This document shows positions 10,532 to 21,714 of a stretch of DNA of 35,338 nt, in pieces. Source of the DNA: Saccoglossus kowalevskii (Eukaryota > Hemichordata > Enteropneusta > Harrimaniidae); the NCBI RefSeq assembly GCF_000003605.2, contig NW_003148771.1, forward strand, positions 277,426 to 312,763, read 5' to 3'. Numbering within the stretch: position 1 is the first letter of the stretch; every line of letters begins with the position of its first letter. Below the pieces are notes generated by a model. It had not been told where the DNA came from. It saw only the letters and a program-made list of their open reading frames with translations, and did no database searches. A program made the position numbers and the translations under genes.

Positions 10532-11755
10532 TATATCTCTATAATACAAATAGGAACTATGCATGACTTATTTTCAGATTTTTTTAATTTCATCAACCTG
10601 ATTTGTAGTTAGGATTAACTAGCATAAATTTTCGGGTACAGACATTTTAGTAGCTCTGTCTGCTCTTGAGCTTATAACTTCCTAACCTCAATTTACCTAA
10701 CAAATCAGTCTCCTTGTCTTGGAGAGCAACAGATTACCTTGGGATGCCTGCAGCGTACCCGCAACATGGTCTTATGGGAGATAAGCTTAAGGCTTTAGAA
10801 GCTACATTCAATATTTACATTTGTATTAGAATAAATCCTAATAAATAAATAAATGCACCATTTTTTACTGTCATTGCACTTTCATTTTGTTAACGGTTAA
10901 TAAACATTTATTGTGTTTGCCCTGCCCCTTCAAATCCAAAGAAGAAGTTGTAACAGTGTGTCCCCATGTTTCATAAGGGTAACACATGTTTCATTTAGGT
11001 AACGCAGTAATCTATTTTTACTTTCAAGCTAGAAGGAAATGGAAATGTAGGTAGGTGAGACCCAAATTAATGGAGAGCCAGTGTCTGTTCACATGTACAC
11101 AAGACTTCATCAACAGAGTGGAGCTGTTCATATAACTGATTGTTCTTCATTTCATTTCAGCTTCTTCTTAAAAACTGTCAGGTGTATTCGTTTCATTCTC
11201 ACCACAAATGTACCTTGGACAGTTCCCACTCAGATTTGCTTATTTTGTAATAATACCTTTAATTCTCTAATTTTATCGAATATTTTGTCAATTTTGGTAA
11301 AAAAATAATATTATTTTCAACTTCTTCTTTAAATTGGCTAGCTCAGTTCAATACTTAATTGTTTTATGTCACCTTGCATGGGCCTCTGATTAAGGGTAAG
11401 TTTATTTTTTTAATTTCACTGAAAATATTTGTAATTTTTTTTTAAAAAACTATCTGTCTAACTACACAGCGGAGCTATCTCAGCCGAGAGACTGCTTTTT
11501 TTTTGTGTTAGCATTAGTGTAGTATAAGAGTCAGTAATAGTCCTGTCATAAGGAATGCCTTTTTATTTACAAAAGTCTCAAGTGCAATCAATACTTTTAA
11601 GATTATTTGTGTTAGGATTTGGGGTTAGGATTCTGTACATTTCAAGGATTTTGGTTACGTTTGACCATACATATTTGTAGTTGGGGGGGTTTAAAACATT
11701 GTTAAAATAATAATTATTCCAGCATTCAATATAAATAAACATAACGAAAAAACTT
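10532..11755. other. Non-coding stretch with a possible retroelement 3' tail
   Basis: No supportable gene. A segment ending AATCCTAATAAATAAATAAA (about 10836-10854) resembles another end at about 17390-17410 (ATCCTTAATAAATAAATAAA). Such tails are typical of LINE or SINE 3' ends, but no reverse transcriptase is recognisable upstream. The 75-codon frame at 11081-11308 is not supported. Confidence 0.35.
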
Positions 11756-11843
11756 ATCAGAAATCAGTGAAAATAAATTCCATACAAAACGCCCAATAAG
11801 TCATTTCAGCGAAAATTAATTCCAGCTAAAATATTTTTCAGTA
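11756..11843 (-). mobile_element. MITE family A, truncated half copy
   Basis: The right end reads GCGAAAATTAATTCCAGCTA, then AAATATTTTTCAGTA, the reverse complement of the family A terminus. Inward, TCAGTGAAAATAAATTCCAT matches the family A interior. The other half is missing or unrecognisable. Confidence 0.75.
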
Positions 11844-12134
11844 TTTTAATAATGCCCACCCAGTAAGTCATAAAACTTCTGTCACCGGCGTTGTTTTTCG
11901 GAGCAGAAGGCAGGTGATAATCATTAATCTATCTCCATTGCAGAGGTTCATTCTTACTTAAATGTACATTTTCCAACTACTTAAATTGTTACCTTCCCAC
12001 GCAATGTTGTTCAATTGCATGCCTAATACATTGTACAAACACTTGTCTGGTGCTGGTACTACTTTTGACATGAAGTGGCTTTAAGTTTAATTAGTCTAGA
12101 AAAAACCACAAATGTCAAAGTTAACTTCGGTTAC
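11844..12134. other. Non-coding stretch, nothing recognised
   Basis: Short stretch between a MITE fragment and a foldback; nothing supportable. Confidence 0.5.
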
Positions 12135-12177
12135 CTTTCACCATAGACCCAGCTCCAGTAGAGGTCTATGCTTTCAC
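12135..12177. repeat. 29-bp foldback flanked by 7-bp direct repeats, second copy
   Basis: The core at 12142-12170 begins CATAGACCC and ends GGTCTATG, so eight terminal bases pair perfectly. It is bracketed by CTTTCAC at 12135-12141 and at 12171-12177. Core length (29) and direct-repeat length (7) equal those at 9135-9177. The termini share CAYAGWCC..GGWCTRTG, so I regard them as one family. Confidence 0.85.
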
Positions 12178-13026
12178 TAATAAATTATTTGTTATAAATG
12201 TTATCAAATATTTTGCTCAAGACCAGTAGGCAATGGAAATGTTTACCAATTTGGTCAAAAATTAACAAAGAGATGATACTTAAAACTTTGCAAAACCAAC
12301 ATTTTTGTTGGAAAAATGATGGTGAGAGAATTCAAATTGTCGTAATCATTGCAGACAGGGAGATTTTGTTGGATTAATACATCCTCAAAATAAATGTACA
12401 TTCTATGTATATACCACAAAAAGAGCTGAACTACAAGAAGCGGATAAATAAAACTGATCTTGTCATTTGAATCAAAGAATTACTCGGATTAATAAAATTT
12501 TGGTTACGGCATAGAACGTAAATATGACCTGCTGAACCAATTTTTTTATGCTGTCTAGAATTGGTGGATTAACATCATTCCCGATTTCCCTAAATCGTAA
12601 GATTATATTGTAATCAGTAGATACACTGCTATAAGAGCAATTAGTTTAATGGTATGTTTCCGATTAAAAGTCCATCCAGTCAGGTTGCTGTTAATCCGTT
12701 AAATTGATGATGTCACAGTCGGTGATTGACGACTAGATTATAGATAATGATGCACTAGATATTGAGAATGAAAACTACATACATGTAGTTGTCCTGAACA
12801 CATTTTTAATTCAAAATTACTGCATTGGTGACATTTTGTAAGTATATTGTATACAGGTCTTGATTTGGGAATAAATATCAAATGTTTATGTGACAAAAGT
12901 TTCTTTAAAATTCATAACATTACTAATTGTTCTATTTGACTCCTGTAAGGGAAGCAATTAACTTTTTCATCACCAGACTTTCTGTCCCAAATTTTTCTGC
13001 ATTTTTTTTACTCCTGTGTGCGAAGC
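12178..13026. other. Non-coding stretch with a weak inverted repeat
   Basis: No gene. AATTGGTGGATTAACA at 12559-12574 faces TGTTAATCCGTTAAATT at 12689-12705, an imperfect inverted pair that may mark a decayed small element. From about 12945 the text leads into the repeat that follows. Confidence 0.4.
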
Positions 13027-13043
13027 CTGTCTGTCTGTCTGTC

Positions 13044-13080
<37 letters not shown>
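13027..13080. repeat. Compound microsatellite (CTGT)n then (GT)n
   Basis: Five CTGT units are followed by an almost pure TG dinucleotide run to 13080. It forms the front of the dispersed repeat that follows. Confidence 0.97.
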
Positions 13081-13081
<1 letters not shown>

Positions 13082-13688
13082 TATCTGTTCCACTGATATC
13101 TCATGAACCACATATCAGTTTTTGATGAAATTTTGTGCATAGATGCACTGGGCCAATGCGCAGATTTGATGAGTTTTTGGTGAAAATCCGTGCATACTAA
13201 TTACCTAATTTGCATGATAATTAGTTAATTTTTAGCTGTTCCATGGCTGTTCCACTGATATCTAAAGAACTGCTCATTGGATTTTGATGAAACTTGGTTC
13301 ATAGATGCTCTGAACTAATGTGCTGATTCAATTAGCTTAGATAAATATCTGTGCATATTAATTACCTAATTTGCATAATAAATACATTTTTCGAGTAGTA
13401 ATCATTACATTTCAGTGAAACTTGGTGCATAGATATTCAAGGACTACCGGGGGGTATGCAGAGATTGATTGTTTCGGGGTAAATATTTGTGCATATTAAT
13501 CACCTAATTTGCATAACATCTCAAGTAATATCTAAATAACTCATTTCAATGAAACTTGGTGCATAGCTGCTCTAGGAAAATGTAAAAACCTGACTAATTT
13601 AGGGTTAAAATCTGTTCATATTAATTCCCTAATCACATTTCAATTAAACTTGGTACATAGGTGAGCTGTTACATTGCGCAGATCTTAA
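13081..13688. repeat. Degenerate repeat array, family D, units about 110-150 bp
   Basis: The ordered motifs CACTGATATCT, TTGATGAAACTTGGT, CATAGATGC, a variable stretch, then GTGCATATTAATTACC and TAATTTGCATAAT recur about five times with decay. Copies start near 13090, 13253, 13410, 13540 and 13635. The last unit is broken at 13688 by the family B element and its end resumes at 15210. Non-coding. Confidence 0.8.
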
Positions 13689-13783
13689 TACTGTAAAAAA
13701 ACAAATTTTCACTGGGTTTAAATTTCGCTGATTTTCCATTTCAGTCATATTCAGAGGGTTTTAAATTCACGGTTTTATCATTA
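13689..13783 (+). mobile_element. MITE family B, left half of a split copy
   Basis: The half begins TACTGTAAAAAAACAAATTT and runs through TTCACTGGGTTTAAATTTCG to AAATTCACGGTTTTATCATT. This matches the reverse complement of 10441-10531 closely. It breaks off where the intact copy continues with TAATTAGATAATG; the continuation appears at 15092. Confidence 0.8.
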
Positions 13784-15091
13784 CCTTGCCCGTACCATCA
13801 AAGATGGAAGGGAAAGGTATATTAAGGGAAAAATTTTGTCCGGCATTGTCGTCGTCGTTGTCGTCGTCGTCGTTAATAATTGTTATTGTGTGCATGATAA
13901 CTTTACTAATTCTATTCCAAACTTCATCAAACTTGGTCACCTTGTTCATCAGTATAAAGNNNNNNNNNNNNNNNNNNNNNNNNNNNNNNNNNNNNNNNNN
14001 NNNNNNNNNNNNNNNNNNNNNNNNNNNNNNNNNNNNNNNNNNNNNNNNNNNNNNNNNNNNNNNNNNNNNNNNNNNNNNNNNNNNNNNNNNNNNNNNNNNN
14101 NNNNNNNNNNNNNNNNNNNNNNNNNNNNNNNNNNNNNNNNNNNNNNNNNNNNNNNNNNNNNNNNNNNNNNNNNNNNNNNNNNNNNNNNNNNNNNNNNNNN
14201 NNNNNNNNNNNNNNNNNNNNNNNNNNNNNNNNNNNNNNNNNNNNNNNNNNNNNNNNNNNNNNNNNNNNNNNNNNNNNNNNNNNNNNNNNNNNNNNNNNNN
14301 NNNNNNNNNNNNNNNNNNNNNNNNNNNNNNNNNNNNNNNNNNNNNNNNNNNNNNNNNNNNNNNNNNNNNNNNNNNNNNNNNNNNNNNNNNNNNNNNNNNN
14401 NNNNNNNNNNNNNNNNNNNNNNNNNNNNNNNNNNNNNNNNNNNNNNNNNNNNNNNNNNNNNNNNNNNNNNNNNNNNNNNNNNNNNNNNNNNNNNNNNNNN
14501 NNNNNNNNNNNNNNNNNNNNNNNNNNNNNNNNNNNNNNNNNNNNNNNNNNNNNNNNNNNNNNNNNNNNNNNNNATTTGCATACAAAGCAGAGCTTGCAAC
14601 ATGATAGCTATTCATAAAGGGTGTTTTTTTTTTTTACTTTTCATATAATACAGTAGTCACACAATGAGGCAGTTCATATTTGTTTCAGTGAATCATTAAT
14701 TTTTGACAGACACCTGTACAAAATACTTGGACAAAAGCCAGCTAAGATTTTCTGTTATCTTGCATGTTTTATGAATCTATTCACGTCTAAATGCAGCACT
14801 TTTTTTTTGCAATGAGGCATTTGTTTTTATACTAAAATATCTGAATTACTTTGAATAAAGCTGGAAATTATGTCCCTTAAAATAATTAAACAAATAAGGC
14901 ACAAATGTTTTTGTAAGATATTTACATCTTTAAAGGACATTCAGTAGACTGATTCCCCACTGTTAGTTCAACCCCAAAACTTTTTTGTATTCAAAATTAA
15001 TTATGACAATGTATATTTATATTGAAACAAACTATGTTAAAGGGAATTATATTATATAACAAAGGGCAAGGTCACCAGAGTTCAACTATGT
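13784..15091. mobile_element. Sequence inserted inside the family B MITE (contains the assembly gap)
   Basis: The segment interrupts a MITE whose two halves lie on either side. It starts CCTTGCCC (13784-13791), and GGGCAAGG, its reverse complement, lies at 15064-15071, 20 bases before the right half of the MITE resumes. The visible interior has a GTC/GTT trinucleotide run (13847-13873) and 614 unknown bases. About 700 bases are readable and show no coding content, so the identity is unknown. It may also be two events. Confidence 0.5.
13960..14573. other. Assembly gap (N run, 614 bases)
   Basis: All bases are N. Open frames drawn across it on both strands are meaningless. The gap falls in nested repeats, which is a likely cause of the failed assembly. 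Confidence 1.
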
Positions 15092-15209
15092 TTTAGATAA
15101 TGTGTTCTATGCTAAATTTTACATATTCACTGGGTTTTAATTTAGCGCATTTTCCAGTCAGCGAAATAAGCTAAATTAAAACCTAGTGAATAATTAACCC
15201 CTTTACAGT
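15092..15209 (+). mobile_element. MITE family B, right half of the split copy
   Basis: AGATAATG, then ATGCTAAATTT, ATTCACTGGGTTTTAATTTA, GCGAAATAAGC and TAAAACCTAGTGAATAATTA match the reverse complement of 10331-10440. The half ends CCTTTACAGTA at 15209. With 13689-13783 it rebuilds one element with TA at both outer ends. Confidence 0.8.
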
Positions 15210-15265
15210 ATTAGTTTTACACTCAAATCTGTTCATATTAATTACTTGATTTGCATAATTAGTTT
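15210..15265. repeat. Family D repeat, resumed end
   Basis: CTCAAATCTGTTCATATTAA, then TTACTTGATTTGCATAATTA, continues the family D unit interrupted at 13688. The family B copy therefore inserted into a pre-existing family D array. Confidence 0.7.
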
Positions 15266-16725
15266 TTCAGCTTTTTCAATAATATCTTAAGTACAGGTAA
15301 TTTTGAATTAATTTTTAATATTTCTCCAACACTCTCAGCACACAAAAGCTCTTTCTGAGCTTTCTTTGACTTCTTATATGCTTCAATATTTCTGGAAATT
15401 AACCCTAATTTAGGAGCCAACAGACATAATTTGAGTCAATTTTCAGTTTTTTCTCAAAAAATTTGACTATTTTTGTTCCAATCTTCTGAAGGAAAATGCA
15501 GACTATAAACAGGACTATTTTGTGAATTTGTGATGAAAAGATGGACCTAGTGGTACACTGTATATCTTTTTCCATATGACTGTCCTTGGTACCGTAGTAT
15601 TTGGTGTTTACACATCATTTGCTGAAATCATCCATGGATTGTCAAAATAAAGAAAAAAATAAGGAAAAAAGCTGTCATCTTAATCAGCATTTTTTGAAAA
15701 TGTATGGAATATCCTTGTTTATTTTGTAAAGATGTCAAAGTTTATGTAGATGATTAAAAATTGAGTTGATATAAAATGATGTTTATCAAGAGAACCAGCA
15801 AAAGGTGTCATTAAGGCAAAGTAATAATGGCATAATCAGTGTGATTTGTTGATAAGATTCAGATCTAAATCTCATTATGGTAATCAAATCATCAAGACCT
15901 TGAATATCAACATGCGTGACTTTAAAATGTTTTCATATTTTTGCTCCATAAAACAAAATGTAGACAATATATGAATCCAATGAAACACAGCCCATATTAA
16001 CACTTCTGTAGATATCGCTCATTTTTGCTCTTTGTGTAGACATTCATCAGGTGTTGTGTTCAGAATATAAAAAGTCAAACTTATTTGGCAGAAAAATAAG
16101 TTCCATGTAATATGACTGACTTTGTAATGCTTTCACCTGTTTTGTACTTTGCATTATGGGAGAAGATATTTTGCATTAAGCGACAAGTTACAACTAACTT
16201 AAAATGTATGGTAATTTGCATCATATTCCACCAGTTAAATCACAGAATGACGGGCATACAATATACTAAAATGTGTCACGACTGATTATCACTTCTTGCA
16301 TGCTTGCAATCTTTCCAGCAAAACAAGGTGCACTGAGTATTGTAAAAACTCAAAGTGTAAGAGACACATTGACCTTCTGTGAATAGACTGTGATGCAGAC
16401 ATATTGAAAGTTATTTGGAATAATATATTGGCATTCCACGTGGCTTAGACTTGGAAATAATTGGAAGCAGCAGTCAGAAAACAGACCTTTCTGGTGTCAT
16501 TACTTCAAGATAGCTTTGAAATCACGATAATTAAACTTGACTTTGGCCAGCTGTGTTTAGTCAACATGTAGGTAGCACTGCTCTTACTCTAATTGGTATG
16601 TGACTTGACAGAAGATTTCCCAGGAGGAAGTAATGTCTTAATCATTAATTTAAGTTCACCCAAAGACTGACTTGTATGGTGATAAAAAACAACTGGTGTA
16701 CAATCTCTATATATTGGGCAACAAA
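15266..16725. other. Non-coding stretch, nothing recognised
   Basis: About 1.5 kb of AT-rich sequence with no open frame of note, no recognisable repeat family and no RNA gene. Confidence 0.6.
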
Positions 16726-16937
16726 TACTGTAAAATACTTTATTTTAGCTGGAATTAATTTTCGCTAAAAAGACTTTTAGGGTGTTTTGTATGGAATTTA
16801 TTTTTACTTTTTTTTGGCAAGTTGAATGTAAAATATAGGAAAAAGATATATTCGCTGGATTTTATTTTCACTACATCATTCCCTCAGCGAAAATAGCAAA
16901 AAATCAATTCCAAGTGAAAATTAAGTATTTTACAGTA
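16726..16937 (+). mobile_element. MITE family A, complete copy (212 bp)
   Basis: It starts TACTGTAAAATACTTTATTT and ends AAGTATTTTACAGTA. Terminal repeats with GGAATTAATTTTCGCT and the interior GAATGTAAAATATAGGAAAA match the 1196-1403 copy in the same orientation. The right-hand TA is shared with the start of the next MITE. Confidence 0.9.
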
Positions 16938-17105
16938 CTGTAAATGCAGTAATTATGGCTGGTATTTAATTTCCATATTTTGAACATCAAAGAATTAATA
17001 TCTTTTAGTAATTTTTACATATGGATGAATAATTTAGCCGATTTTGTTTATCAGAAAAAATATAGAAATTAAAACGCAGTGAATAATTAATGCATTTACA
17101 TTATT
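16934..17105 (+). mobile_element. MITE family C, copy abutting family A
   Basis: It begins TACTGTAAATGCAGTAATTA and ends AACGCAGTGAATAATTAATG followed by CATTTACATTA, giving terminal inverted repeats with a TA edge. A diverged relative, also directly after a family A copy, lies at 21206-21390. Non-coding. Confidence 0.65.
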
Positions 17106-20100
17106 CTTCGCTCATTATTGCAAAAAAATATAGAATAACTTGTTTTTGTAGTGTAAATTTAAATTTTTTTTGCTTGAATTTTTAATATGCTAATAGGCAC
17201 AAATTAATTGAGACAATTTGTAATGTTATTCGCACCTATGTTATATTGACTGACAATTCTGTAGAGAACTCATGGTTAATTCGTGCATTGATATCATAGC
17301 ATTTAGAATTTAGACATCATAGTGTGGTGTGGTTCCAATGATAAATACATGTTTGTTTACTCTAAGTTTTAATGCCTGCTGCAAATATAATCCTTAATAA
17401 ATAAATAAATCAGGAAAGAATTTGAATTGAATTTTTTATCATTTACATTTATTGTTGAATCATAATTATCACTTGAACCATAAAAATTTGATCCCGCAAA
17501 GCGAAATTTTATTTTGAATAATTTTTGGTGATTATAATATAATTATGTTTGATAATAGCTAAAAAGAAAACAACTTATTAATAATCCATCTTTGAATATT
17601 TTAAAATGTATGATACACCATTCAATGTCCATAGTTCTACATATCAATGCTACAACCAACCATCGTTCATCAAATCGTCATTTTATATGAAATGCTTACT
17701 GTTGTGACTCATATGTATGCTGTCGCGTGTGAACAAGCAATCACAGCGACCGTCACAAAGTAGTTCTCACCTAGTAACAAAAAAAATTGTGTCCTTAATT
17801 CAACAAAACGAAATGCAATGTGTGTTTATTGCATTAGCCGTTGATAAGAGGGATCTCTCGGAATTTGATAGCGTCATTTGTATTCAAATAGTGTCTGTTG
17901 ATGTCCTCGGGCATTCAGGTCACACATCGAATGCAGAATACGGATGAGTAAAGGCAGGAAGATTTTGTCACACGCTGTTAGATCGCGGCTTAGCTTTAAT
18001 CCATACTGCAAGTGAACTAGCGAAGACACAAAGGTCTTTGTATCATTTTTTTGTTTTATATATACATCGCGGTAACAGCGCAGCAGACAAATGTTTTTGC
18101 ACAACCTAATGGTATGCATACCTTGCAATAGTAAGTGAAGTTCATTTCTTTGAAACAATATCACAGATTGACAGTGTGTGTAGTAGATTGAAAACGGTGA
18201 TGTTTTTATTCAAGTACACATGATTGTGTAGTTACGTCAGCTTTTTTAATGCACCTACGTACTGTGTTCAATTTCACTGTCGCTTTCTGTAAATCAGAAT
18301 AAATTTAGTGTAGATGTGAAACATGATTTAGTGCTTAAAATAGTCGGTACGTTAAATATTCAGAATTCTTATTTATACTGTCATCTTTCTGTACTGCAAC
18401 GTAATTCTTAGAGCAACCTGAGCCTAATTTATTATCAAAATCCATATAATGTAACTCAATCAACACATTTTAAAATGTATTATGTTAGGGATAGATCTGT
18501 AATTGCATAATTTTGCCAATTTTTAATATTACGTCCTTTAAAACTGAGAGTAATATCAAAATCTTTTATTAATAACTGTACATTGTAGCACCATAAATTA
18601 TATACATTATGTAATGAGTAAGTATTATGAATGAATGAGTTATTTTTTTTTTAATATTTTTATCTTCTTAAGCTCATAGTAATTCAAATAGTCCGTAATT
18701 CAAAATAAATTTAATAATTCAGTGTTATATACTACAGAAAATCCAATCATGTGTATGTGTTGTATATATTATAGATGTTGTATATATTATAGATGAAGCC
18801 TGTATTCAGTTACGTAAATATTAACTTGAACAATTTTAGAAAATTATATGTAATAATGCTGAATATTGAAGAGAAGAGACAATTTATGTTTCAGTTCAGA
18901 AATAAATTACTGAGGAAAAAATATCGTACTCGCCCAGTTGGGGTTCTTTATCATCTAACACGTTGCTGTGTGAATCCAACCGCTAACCTGAATATATCAA
19001 GTTCTTTTGAAGACGCGGAGAATAATAATATTGAGTTTGTTCATTTACGACTGGGATACAAATGATGTTATGTCCGCGAAGCTATTAATTCCATTAAAAA
19101 TATGTAATTTATCTTACTGAATTCAGTTGCTCTATGGTGAATCAAGTCTCATTACTAAATTGAATTTGTTGCCATTTTTGTAGTGTTTAGACATGTATTT
19201 AGTTGGTCAGTAGTTGCATAAAATACGTTACTCACAACCACTTCATTTCTGTTTTTAACGTGGTCTCTTATGACCTGGGTATTGATATGCAAATTACTCA
19301 AAATAGTCAGTTGAAATGAGATACCAATTTACGAATACTTTACGTGCACTTGGCGTTTATAGCAGTCCTGCTCATTTGTTTCAATCTGATTTATTATTAA
19401 AATTGCGCTAATTCACTTGATTTCTTGTGATTTCCATTAATATGTAAAGTGGGGTATATTTATAGGATCAATGGCAGACTGCTCAAAAATCGACATTTAC
19501 TTTAGTGTAGTGTAGTGTGCCCTCTGGTGTTCAAACTAGGAATATATATTTTAACAAGAAAAATAATAACCTATTTTAAATATTAAATTTATTTTACTTT
19601 AAGTCCTGATGTAGCTATTCTGCATTGTTAGTAAATATGAAATATTCAGTTTATTATAAATGTAAAAAATCTTTTTTTTCAACCCATCCTCAAACCTCCG
19701 TAACATCCCTATCATTTGGGATAATCCAGTACTATTCTATGACTGGGTCGTACCACTTCAGGATTAATAGGGCGGAAAGGATTATCCAATTAGACTTCCA
19801 TTACATCATAGACGTAGATGAATCTACCGTGACAGTAATCAAACTAACTCTTCCTATTGGTGGATGTTTATGGTGATTGCCGCTGGATTGCTTATTTTAT
19901 TTATTCGTCACTGTACGTTACTTTTTGATGGACCATTGTTCGTTCTAAGCTATCAGAGGGCTAATAGCAATGCAGAGTAATGCGACGTAAACGCATCTAC
20001 ATTTCTACAAAACAGGAGTAGGAAACGTCTACGAAAGTGATTCTAAGCTTGTAAAGTTTTGTTGACCTAATCCATGAGTGTGTTCCGTCTTTTTTTAATG

Positions 20101-20997
20101 GTCTTTAATTGGTCAGAACTTTGCTACGTTTAATTACCGACGTGTTTTCTACACGTAAGATGGTGAGACAAACGTGGATGCTTGCCATTTTAAATGATGT
20201 CCAACACAATTACATACCGCTTTATATGTAAGTATAGACTGTAATAATAGTTTCATCAATATTTATTTATTTTTTATATTTTTTGGGACACAATTTAATT
20301 AATGTTTCTTCAGCAGTATACGGTTACAATAGATGCCAATGTGTCAGATTTTGGACCAAAAAAAGCAGCAATTTGACATAAGTTGGAATTTTGTTCGAAC
20401 ACCAAATTAAAATGCTCTCACCTGTCACGAAAAAAACCTGCATAATTTTTTTTATAATTTTTATTAAAAATTTGATCACAACCTGTAGCCAATAGAAAAT
20501 TATGACTTTTTGATCCCAAATTATCAAAACATTGTAGATAAATTCTTATAAACTTGCAAAAAATTGCAGCAAAATTTTGGTGGGGAAAATGGCTAATCAC
20601 CATCTTGAATTAAAGCTATTGTTGGCATACAGTGATACTGAACCATGAAACTGTGCATCCTTTCTCTAAATGGTTTGCCTCAACTTTGTATACCGGTAAA
20701 TGCTGATAATTTGAGAATGGAATAATTGCTACCAACTTTATATTTTGAAAAAATCTAAACAATCAGACAAAATCACATTTACTGTTTAGTTGCTATGTGT
20801 GTGGTATAATTACTACAAATTGATTGTAATTTCACTTAATTAATAGACATGAGGGCTTCTTTATTTAAACTACATTTGTATAATGTCTTTGTTCACCTAA
20901 ATGGATATATATTCCATTGCCTACGTGTTCCAGAAGATAATTATCCAGGTTTATACTGTACATGCAGGCAACAAAAGTTCAAAGATTTTAAAAATAA
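17106..20997. other. Long non-coding stretch; one 18-bp duplication
   Basis: Several frames of 60-96 codons occur (for example 17717-17947, 17874-18164 on the - strand, 18793-19065, 19625-19876). None has recognisable domains, splice context or coding-like composition. A perfect two-copy repeat of TTGTATATATTATAGATG lies at 18760-18777 and 18778-18795. Nothing else is supportable. Confidence 0.55.
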
Positions 20998-21205
20998 TAC
21001 TGTAGAATACTTTATTTTCGCTTGGAATTTATTTTCGCTATTTTCGCTGAAGGGATGATTCCGTGAAAATAAAATCCAGCGAATGTATTTTTTTTCCTAT
21101 ATTTCACATTAAACTCATCAAAAATCAAAATAAATTTCATACAAAACACCTAAAAAGCCTTTTCAACGAAAATTAATTCCAGCGAAAATAAAGTATTCCA
21201 CAATA
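20998..21205 (-). mobile_element. MITE family A, complete copy (208 bp), inverted
   Basis: It starts TACTGTAGAATACTTTATTT and ends AAAGTATTCCACAATA. The interior order (GATGATTCCGTGAAAATAAA before CATACAAAACACC) is reversed relative to 1196-1403. One base at the right terminus has changed (CAATA for CAGTA). Confidence 0.88.
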
Positions 21206-21390
21206 CCACTCACTGCAAAACCATGCATTTTCACTGGCATTTGATATCAGTATTTTAAAATTTTGAGCAATTTTACTTTTAAGTTCACAAACTTAGTAGG
21301 AAAACTTTGAGTTCTATTGTTCTTGTTTTATTTATCTGCAAAAACAGCGAAGTTAAAAACCAGTGATAATTAAATGTGGTTACTGTACTG
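21206..21390. mobile_element. MITE family C-like copy, diverged, abutting family A
   Basis: ATGCATTTTCACTGGCATTT near the left and AGTTAAAAACCAGTGATAAT, then GTTACTGTA, near the right resemble 16934-17105 in the same order. The ends are decayed, so limits are approximate. Confidence 0.45.
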
Positions 21391-21540
21391 AATATGGGTA
21401 ACGTCTTCGGATCAATTATTTCGTCTAACTGTAAGGGTCTCATTAAATTTGTGTCTATTCCTGGTTAAGTTAGATTACTTAAGGTGTAATCATTGCACTC
21501 TCAGAAATGACTACATTATACTATACAAGTCATCACCGGG

Positions 21541-21714
21541 TTTCGTAGATATATATTTATATATATTTATATATATAAATAAAAAATTTATATATATAAA
21601 TAATAAAAAAAATTAAAAATAATAAAAATATATATAAATAATAAATATATATATAAATATATTTATATATATATTTATTTATATATATATTTATATATAT
21701 TTCGTAGATATATA
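21541..21714. repeat. 154-base pure A/T block between 15-bp direct repeats
   Basis: TTTCGTAGATATATA occurs at 21541-21555 and again at 21700-21714. No G or C occurs from 21549 to 21702. The inner sequence alternates TATATA, TATTTATA and AATAAAAA tracts in both senses and can fold on itself extensively. Confidence 0.92.

Noticed and set aside
13767-14648. Open frames of 217-282 codons on both strands
   Set aside because: They exist only because the N run contains no stop codons.
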